This document shows, one piece after another, positions 59,841 through 64,000 of a stretch of 64,000 nt of DNA. Origin of the DNA: Acorus gramineus (lineage: Eukaryota; Streptophyta; Magnoliopsida; Acorales; Acoraceae); the NCBI GenBank assembly GCA_030737835.1, contig CM060851.1, positions 2,198,615 to 2,262,614 of the forward strand, read 5' to 3'. The position numbers and the translations under genes are program-made. Under the pieces are notes generated by a model, which had not been told where the DNA came from, made no database searches, and saw only the letters and a program-made list of their open reading frames with translations. Position 1 is the first letter of the stretch. Each line of letters starts with the position of its first letter.

Positions 59841-61505
59841 TTCTCGGATATAAGCTTATTGGTGCATTGGAACGATGAGCTTGAAATAATGAAATACTAT
59901 GAGAGATAATTAATTAATGGTATCAACCACAAATCCCTAAAACTCAAATTTTAAGTTTGCTAGAATAGCCCAAAAAGAATGGTCTGATCTTTTACCCAAT
60001 TTTGTGCTTACTGCATATTATTATATGCTGTTTATTCCATTCAATGTGTAGTGGTAAAAAAATGGGAGATGTGGTGTAGAAAATATCAGTTAAACTAATG
60101 TTTGTGAGATATGATTGATTAAATAAGTGCTTATTCATCGATAAGTACTTATAATAAGCAGTTAAAACAAACACCCAGATAAGATATAAGTGCTTATTTA
60201 AAGTGATAAGCACAATAAGTGCTTATTTTCAAGTGAACCAAATGCCACGTACCTTAAAACTTCTGCGGCTCATATCTCTATTCCCACTAACCAAAAAAAT
60301 ATCAGGGGGGGGGGGGTGTTGGTTGAGGGTGGACGGGATGCGGGGAGAAGAGTTCAAATTTATATTGTCAAAGGCACAGGAAATATCTGTGGTAGCGAAT
60401 AAGAGGCTACCACGTAAACGGTAAGAGTCTATTAAAAAATGAATATAATTTTTGATAGACTCTTACATGTAAGAGTCAATTAAAAAAATAAACATAATTT
60501 TTTACACTGCTTACGTACAGCTTCTTATTAATTGTTATATACATTTTCTAAAATTTAAATATGAATTCGGTAGAGGAGGCCAACCCTCTTCCCTGACCTC
60601 TCTCTTTCCCCTCCTCCTCTCTATCCTTTTCTGGCATTCGCGCGTTGCCTGCCTCCATCGTCCCAACCACCCTATCCATACCCTTTCTTTTTCTCTCTTT
60701 CCTCCTCCTCCTCATGTTATTGTCCCCTCCCACCACCCAATTTTTTTTTGAGTGGTGGGGATGGAGGTTGGATTAGTAGGGATAACTTCTCCCTTGTAGT
60801 ATTTGTATTGTTATGTTATGGTTCCAATTCCGGAGTAGTCAAAAGAGGGAGGAAAAGAAGCAGAATTATCCGACATGTATGTATTAAAAAGAAGGTAGCT
60901 AATCACAATTAAACTCAAAAAATTATTTGTTTACAAAAATTAGGTGGGTTAAACTATATTAGAATAAGTGTGAATAAATTAATATTGATATTTTAATTTT
61001 CTTTGGAAATGTATTATTTTACTAAATTTATTCTATATGTATAACCATAAAGGGGGCACACATGTAATCACTTTTTAAAAATCATGGGACTCATATGTTA
61101 TATCATTTATTCATATTTTATAAATTCTTACACCATTTATTCACAACTTATGTATGTCAATCAAACAACAGAAAATTCATTATTATGCTTTCCAACGACA
61201 ATAATTAATTGAATGTTGTCACACATAGTCTTTTTTCACAGTCTCAAATGCAGAGTCTCATATACCTCGTTAGTAATCCAAAAAGGTACATATCACCTTA
61301 GGTGAGATATATATCTTGTTTATTTGTTAAAAATATGTCCATTAAATTCGAATTAAAATGATATACACTTTTAATGAAAACATATACTTCATTAGATTAG
61401 CTATAATTAACATTATCCTAACTAACTAAAAATTTCACACACCAGAAACTGAAGTCACATTTGCCCTGCAATACAAGCAGCACCGCAGTATATGCTTTAA
61501 AAAAT
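59841..61505. other. Intergenic stretch before PPR-D
   Basis: No gene was found. 60050-60240 contains inverted 'gtgcttatt' words ('aagtgcttattcatcgataagtactta' and neighbours), a decayed short transposon. 60303-60316 is a G run. 60580-60730 is a pyrimidine-rich GC island like that at 12075-12250. Confidence 0.4.
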
Positions 61506-62060
61506 GCCCACCATTTCAACAAGACGACCAAGCAATTGCTCCTCTCGTCATCACCACCACCAAATGCGCGTTCTCAACGGGCTCTTGAGGGATGCGGGGC
61601 GAGGCTCAAACACCATTCCGTCGTCCTCTCCATGTTCCGTGATTTGTGTTCTGCGGGCATTCTCATCAATGGGTTGTGCACCAGAGAGAAATTCGAGATA
61701 GCTATAGATATATTCAACGACGCAATGACAAAAGGATTCACTCCTCATGTTATATATATATCATCATCATAAAAAAAACCTTTGTGAAGCTGGTCATATA
61801 ATGAAAGCTAGTGAGATCGATGCTCATGGTTCTCAGTCTTCAATTCTTAAGAAGAATGAATCACTCAAAGCAGTGTACCTTGCTACTGAAATGAGAAGGA
61901 GAGGGTTCTCGGCAGATAATAATACTATGTCAATGTTTGTTCACATGCATGTTAAAAACCGATGAGAATGATTCAGAATATATTAAAATGCATCCGAGTC
62001 TGCGCGGAAGGATGATAAAAACCAAAAGGTAAGAAGCAGCCAAATAGGAATCCATCGATT
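61506..62060 (+). pseudogene. Rf-like PPR pseudogene with large internal deletion (PPR-D)
   Basis: The first part matches the N-terminus and first repeat of PPR-A ('QLLLSSSPPP', 'LKHHSVVLSMFRDLCSAG'). At about 61660 it jumps straight to the twelfth repeat ('ILINGLCTREKFEIAIDIFNDAM'), then runs through the remains of repeats 13-14 and the tail. About ten repeats (roughly 1.1 kb) are gone. The junction lies at 'ggcat', five bases shared by both parent positions. Additional frameshifts occur near 61600 and 61760, and a stop breaks the tail. The tail's last words ('aagcagccaaatagg') are shared with PPR-A and absent from PPR-B and PPR-C, so PPR-A is the nearest relative. Confidence 0.85.
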
Positions 62061-63200
62061 GTGAAGTTTATTGTCGTGAATATTTATTTTGCATCTAAGT
62101 TTTATGGATTAGTTTTGAATTGCTTCAAATAAGTGTCAAATAGTACTATATGTAATTTGCCAATCACTGTGTATCTTGTAGATTTTATATTTTATCTCTG
62201 TTATTGAATACTTTGACAACCGAGAGAATGTAGCCTATCATTTAAAAAAAAAAAATAAAGGTTGGCTTTCGCATTTGTATTAATAAAAAGAATGACCAAA
62301 CAAATATTACCGCAAAAAGCCTCACAGGGTATCAAAAGAAGAAGAGATGTCTACTTATGATACCCCAAATTAAAGGTCATTAAAAAGCCTGACCCCCGAA
62401 AACCTTACACCATTATATCATAGTATATATCATTTTATATAACAACATTTAATTCAAAGGGAGAGTATATGATTTTTTTTTTAAAAAAAAAACGGTATGG
62501 ATTGCAATTGGGGCTGCAATGAGGGCTGGATGTATCTTTTTCTTTTTTTAAAAAAATGGAGGTAGTTGCCTCCTATTTTGTTAGAAAGGATATTCAAAAT
62601 ATAATCCACTATTAGAATATATTCTACACACACACATCATAAAATCATATTAATAATTTACATAAGTTATATGTATTTGAATATTTTTATATATATCAAC
62701 TAAAATTAGATTAATATATTTATTAACTTACAATTAAAATTGGATATCATAATATTATATTATATTATCAGGATAAGGGGGTGCTTATAAAATAAATACC
62801 GGGCATGTGTACAAATCGTTGACCACCCTAGCAACATAAAAAAAAAAAAAACATTTCATTGGGATCTTTATATCAACAAATCATGTATTTTCCTCAGTAT
62901 CAGCAAAAAAAAAAAAAAAATCATCCAACTCAACCCCAGCATCAGATGAAATCGTTAGAACCTCAATTTGATATATATTATTATCTATATCTATATTTTA
63001 CTGTATAAAAGGCTCTTAACAAAAAAATTCCATTTAACTATTTTACCTCTTCAATCTATTTGCTTTTCTGTTTTGATTTTTACTTTCGAGCGGGTCTGCT
63101 TTTTCTAGGTATTGGGATCATTTTTTTTTTATCCAATTGTTATAAGAAAGTTTGGATGAAAGACTGTTTGATATAAGTTTTTTGTTTGGTAATACTTGGT
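62061..63200. other. 3' flank of PPR-D and AT-rich sequence
   Basis: The first 120 bases resemble the 3' UTR of PPR-A. The rest is AT-rich with A and T runs, and no gene was recognised. Confidence 0.4.
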
Positions 63201-63214
63201 AATTGTTTGATCAT

Positions 63215-63420
63215 TATAGGGCGTTCCAAAGCCCTCCACCTTCCCACCAACTCCTACACTACCATCCAATGCTCCCCTGCCCTCTCCTCCCCACCATCAG
63301 ATGTCTCCAAAGATCACACCTTCAACTTCTCCGTCGGACAAGTGACCTCCTGTAGAGGGTAGAGGATCAGTTCAAGCTCCTTCAATGGCTCCGGCATGAG
63401 TGTGATATATATGAGCCGCC
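63215..63420 (+). pseudogene. Proline/serine-rich gene fragment, family unknown
   Basis: A GC-richer patch follows an acceptor-like 'attatag' at 63214-63220. One frame reads 'PSTFPPTPTLPSNAPLPSPP' then 'SPKITPSTSPSDK' and a stop, and picks up again as 'SVQAPSMAPA'. The Pro/Ser/Thr/Ala composition resembles arabinogalactan-type proteins, but the piece is short and broken. It could equally be low-complexity chance. Confidence 0.25.
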
Positions 63421-64000
63421 AAAGCAAGTCCCCTTGACATCCTTGGATCAAATATTTTTTTAAAAAAAATATGTTATTTTTCAAAAAAAATATGGTAGTG
63501 TCAATTGTTTGTCAGGAGTATAAAAAAAGTATATGAAAACAATAGTATTCTGAACGATGCAAAATGTGAGGATATGTTTAGGATAGAAATTATAATTAAA
63601 TATCTCATATGAAATTATTTTAGATCGGGTATTTGATCTTGTATAATTTTTTACATTTCGGGCTAATTTTATCATTCCTTCATTCTTTCTTTGTCCACAT
63701 TCTTCAATTTGATACAGAAGTGGGTTTTTACCAAATTTATGCATTGTGTATTGAGTTATATTTGTTCAAATATTTTTATTATTATTATAAGAGGTGAGGT
63801 GATTGATGCATTCAAGGAGAGAGACATTCCATCTTCATCTTAAAACTAAGGTGATTTTAAAAAAACAAAAACAAAATGAGGATGATTGATATTTTCTTTT
63901 CCACTTCTATATCATACGCTTTGGTTTTTGTATCTCATAAATTTCTGTTGTTATACATAATAGCTTATAAGTTATTATTGTTTGTGATGTTTTTCTAATT
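63421..64000. other. AT-rich end of window
   Basis: No gene, RNA or clear repeat was seen. The open frames here are short and AT-driven. Confidence 0.4.

Noticed and set aside
1..64000. tRNA, rRNA, organellar insertions and CRISPR-like arrays
   Set aside because: I looked for tRNA T-loop words, rRNA-like blocks, chloroplast or mitochondrial genes and spaced repeats, and found none that stood up. A covariance-model scan could still reveal small RNAs that I cannot see by eye.

Overview
This is nuclear DNA from a flowering plant. It is AT-rich and gene-sparse, with spliced genes carrying ordinary plant GT-AG introns and many non-autonomous DNA transposons. The best protein matches, recalled from family knowledge, are all plant nuclear genes: Rf-like PPR proteins, LSM3, FLK, XRCC4 and a WVD2-like protein. 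I cannot name the species.

Layout. (1) 1-5.2 kb is intergenic: a 547-bp long-inverted-repeat element, a solo copia-type LTR with a 5-bp target duplication, and a Mutator-type MITE with a 9-bp target duplication. (2) 5.2-20.7 kb is a tandem cluster of intronless P-class PPR genes of the Restorer-of-fertility-like (RFL) type. PPR-A is intact (581 aa, 14 repeats). PPR-B is broken by two single-base deletions. PPR-C is intact (589 aa, 14 repeats, with an Arg-rich probable mitochondrial presequence). Each is followed by duplicated flank that contains a decayed PPR C-terminus. (3) 22.5-56.6 kb holds four single-copy housekeeping genes: LSM3 (+), an FLK-like triple-KH RNA-binding protein (-), XRCC4 (-) and a WVD2-like TPX2-domain protein (+). 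Between XRCC4 and the WVD2-like gene lie about 8 kb of transposons, LINE remnants and a broken gene fragment. (4) 57.8-62.1 kb carries more RFL-cluster flank and a fourth PPR copy (PPR-D) reduced to two ends by an internal deletion.

How the genes relate. The PPR genes form one evolving family. RFL proteins bind mitochondrial transcripts and, in known cases, suppress cytoplasmic male sterility. PPR-A and PPR-C are about 80% identical, yet over half of their predicted RNA-specificity residues differ. The other four genes work independently: U6 snRNP/mRNA decay (LSM3), RNA regulation and flowering (FLK), non-homologous end joining (XRCC4) and microtubule organisation (WVD2-like).

The items I find most unusual are the PPR-code divergence, a minor-spliceosome AT-AG (U12-type) intron in the WVD2-like gene, a GC-AG intron in the FLK-like gene, and the two-subtype architecture of the RFL cluster. 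Exon boundaries were set by eye from splice consensus, reading frame and remembered homologues, so they need transcript support.
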